DNA from: Pseudomonadota bacterium
Lineage (GTDB): Bacteria; Pseudomonadota; Gammaproteobacteria; Burkholderiales; Gallionellaceae
Length of the DNA: 49,776 nt
Assembly (NCBI GenBank): GCA_021821945.1
Contig: JAJZTF010000010.1
Coordinates: 1-49,776, forward strand
Reading direction: 5' to 3'
Under the pieces are notes generated by a model. That model worked only from the letters and a program-made list of their open reading frames with translations. It was not told where the DNA came from and ran no database searches. Both the position numbers and the translations under genes were made by a program. How positions within the stretch are numbered: position 1 is the stretch's first letter; every line of letters starts with the position of its first letter. Shown piece by piece: positions 49,553 through 49,776 of the stretch.

Positions 49553-49776
49553 TCAACCCGATGTCAGCTGATTTTCCGCAAGCATCGCCATTTCGTCGAC
49601 CGAGAGCACCCTGTCTGAATCCAGGATGATCACGAACTTTCCGTCGACCTTGCCCATGCCCTGGATGAAGTCACTGCGTATCTTCGCGCCAAAGGCAGGC
49701 GCCGGCTCGATCTCGCTCCCCGGTATCTCGAGCACCTCGGAGACCGCATCCACCACCACGCCGATGTCGTGCTTCT
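49553..49776 (-). CDS. cheW: Chemotaxis coupling protein CheW, C-terminal part
   Basis: The last 74 codons of a CheW-like protein; the gene continues beyond the right edge. The visible part reads KHDIGVVVDAVSEVLEIPG, then FIQGMGKVDGKFVIILDSDRV, the standard CheW C-terminal pattern linking receptors to CheA. A GTG inside is not the start. It could also be the C-terminal CheW domain of a larger protein, since the N-terminal part is not seen. Confidence 0.88.
   Translation of the reverse strand, partial: KHDIGVVVDAVSEVLEIPGSEIEPAPAFGAKIRSDFIQGMGKVDGKFVIILDSDRVLSVDEMAMLAENQLTSG

Overview
The window looks like ordinary chromosome from a betaproteobacterium, probably of the Nitrosomonadales/Gallionellaceae type. 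This is inferred from the 5S rRNA tail, squalene genes hpnCDE, a split PntAA/PntAB/PntB transhydrogenase, an endonuclease-type MutL, a PabB-PabC fusion and overall protein character. No database search was run. Coding is very dense: about 51 protein genes, the 3' end of a 5S rRNA gene, no gap over 300 bases, and no tRNA, IS element, prophage or CRISPR array that I could see.

Layout. 1-123: tail of an rrn operon and its terminator. 168-4056: CYTH-CHAD polyphosphate-binding protein, then a Cu(+) P-type ATPase and a small DUF2892 membrane protein on the minus strand. 4121-14310: a long minus-strand run, dapC-dapD-pilU-yffB-dapE-prmB-hpnC-hpnD-hpnE-lysS. It mixes diaminopimelate/lysine synthesis and lysine tRNA charging with a type IV pilus ATPase, a ribosomal-protein methyltransferase and squalene synthesis. 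14357-20854: a DMT permease, a haem-motif diguanylate cyclase, an archaeal-type class I aldolase, and a purT-VOC-zapE operon. 20834-27158: a seven-gene minus-strand nucleotide-sugar operon (ugd-rfbB-rfbD-rfbA-rfbC-NDP-sugar transferase-cysC) behind a good sigma70-like promoter. 27222-31980: gloB diverging from a methyltransferase-rnhA-dnaQ-hydrolase-flavoprotein series. 31977-35952: mutL-MFS-miaA. 36089-39762: a secreted/membrane pair of unknown function and the transhydrogenase operon. 39880-41792: phosphohexomutase coupled to a 2OG-Fe(II) oxygenase. 41939-46054: a signalling island (see below). 46131-47867: PabB-PabC fusion. 47918-49776: the end of a chemotaxis operon (cheW, cheD, cheB), running off the right edge.

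The most interesting stretch is 41875-46054. A NarL-type two-component pair is flanked by two 14-bp palindromes of the form TAGG-N6-CCTA. One overlaps the likely promoter of the kinase gene. The other is centred about 40 bases upstream of the predicted start of a small gene for a cysteine-rich SAP-like protein, whose Shine-Dalgarno sequence lies inside a hairpin. A cspA-type cold-shock gene with strong hairpins on both sides and a short soluble hybrid kinase follow. I propose this as a small self-regulated signalling circuit. The binding sites and hairpins are seen in the sequence; the wiring is inference.

Other recurring themes are tight translational coupling (many ATGA/TGATG overlaps), three convergent gene pairs that overlap at their 3' ends, and three genes whose best -10 box sits only 7-8 bases before the start codon, suggesting leaderless mRNAs.
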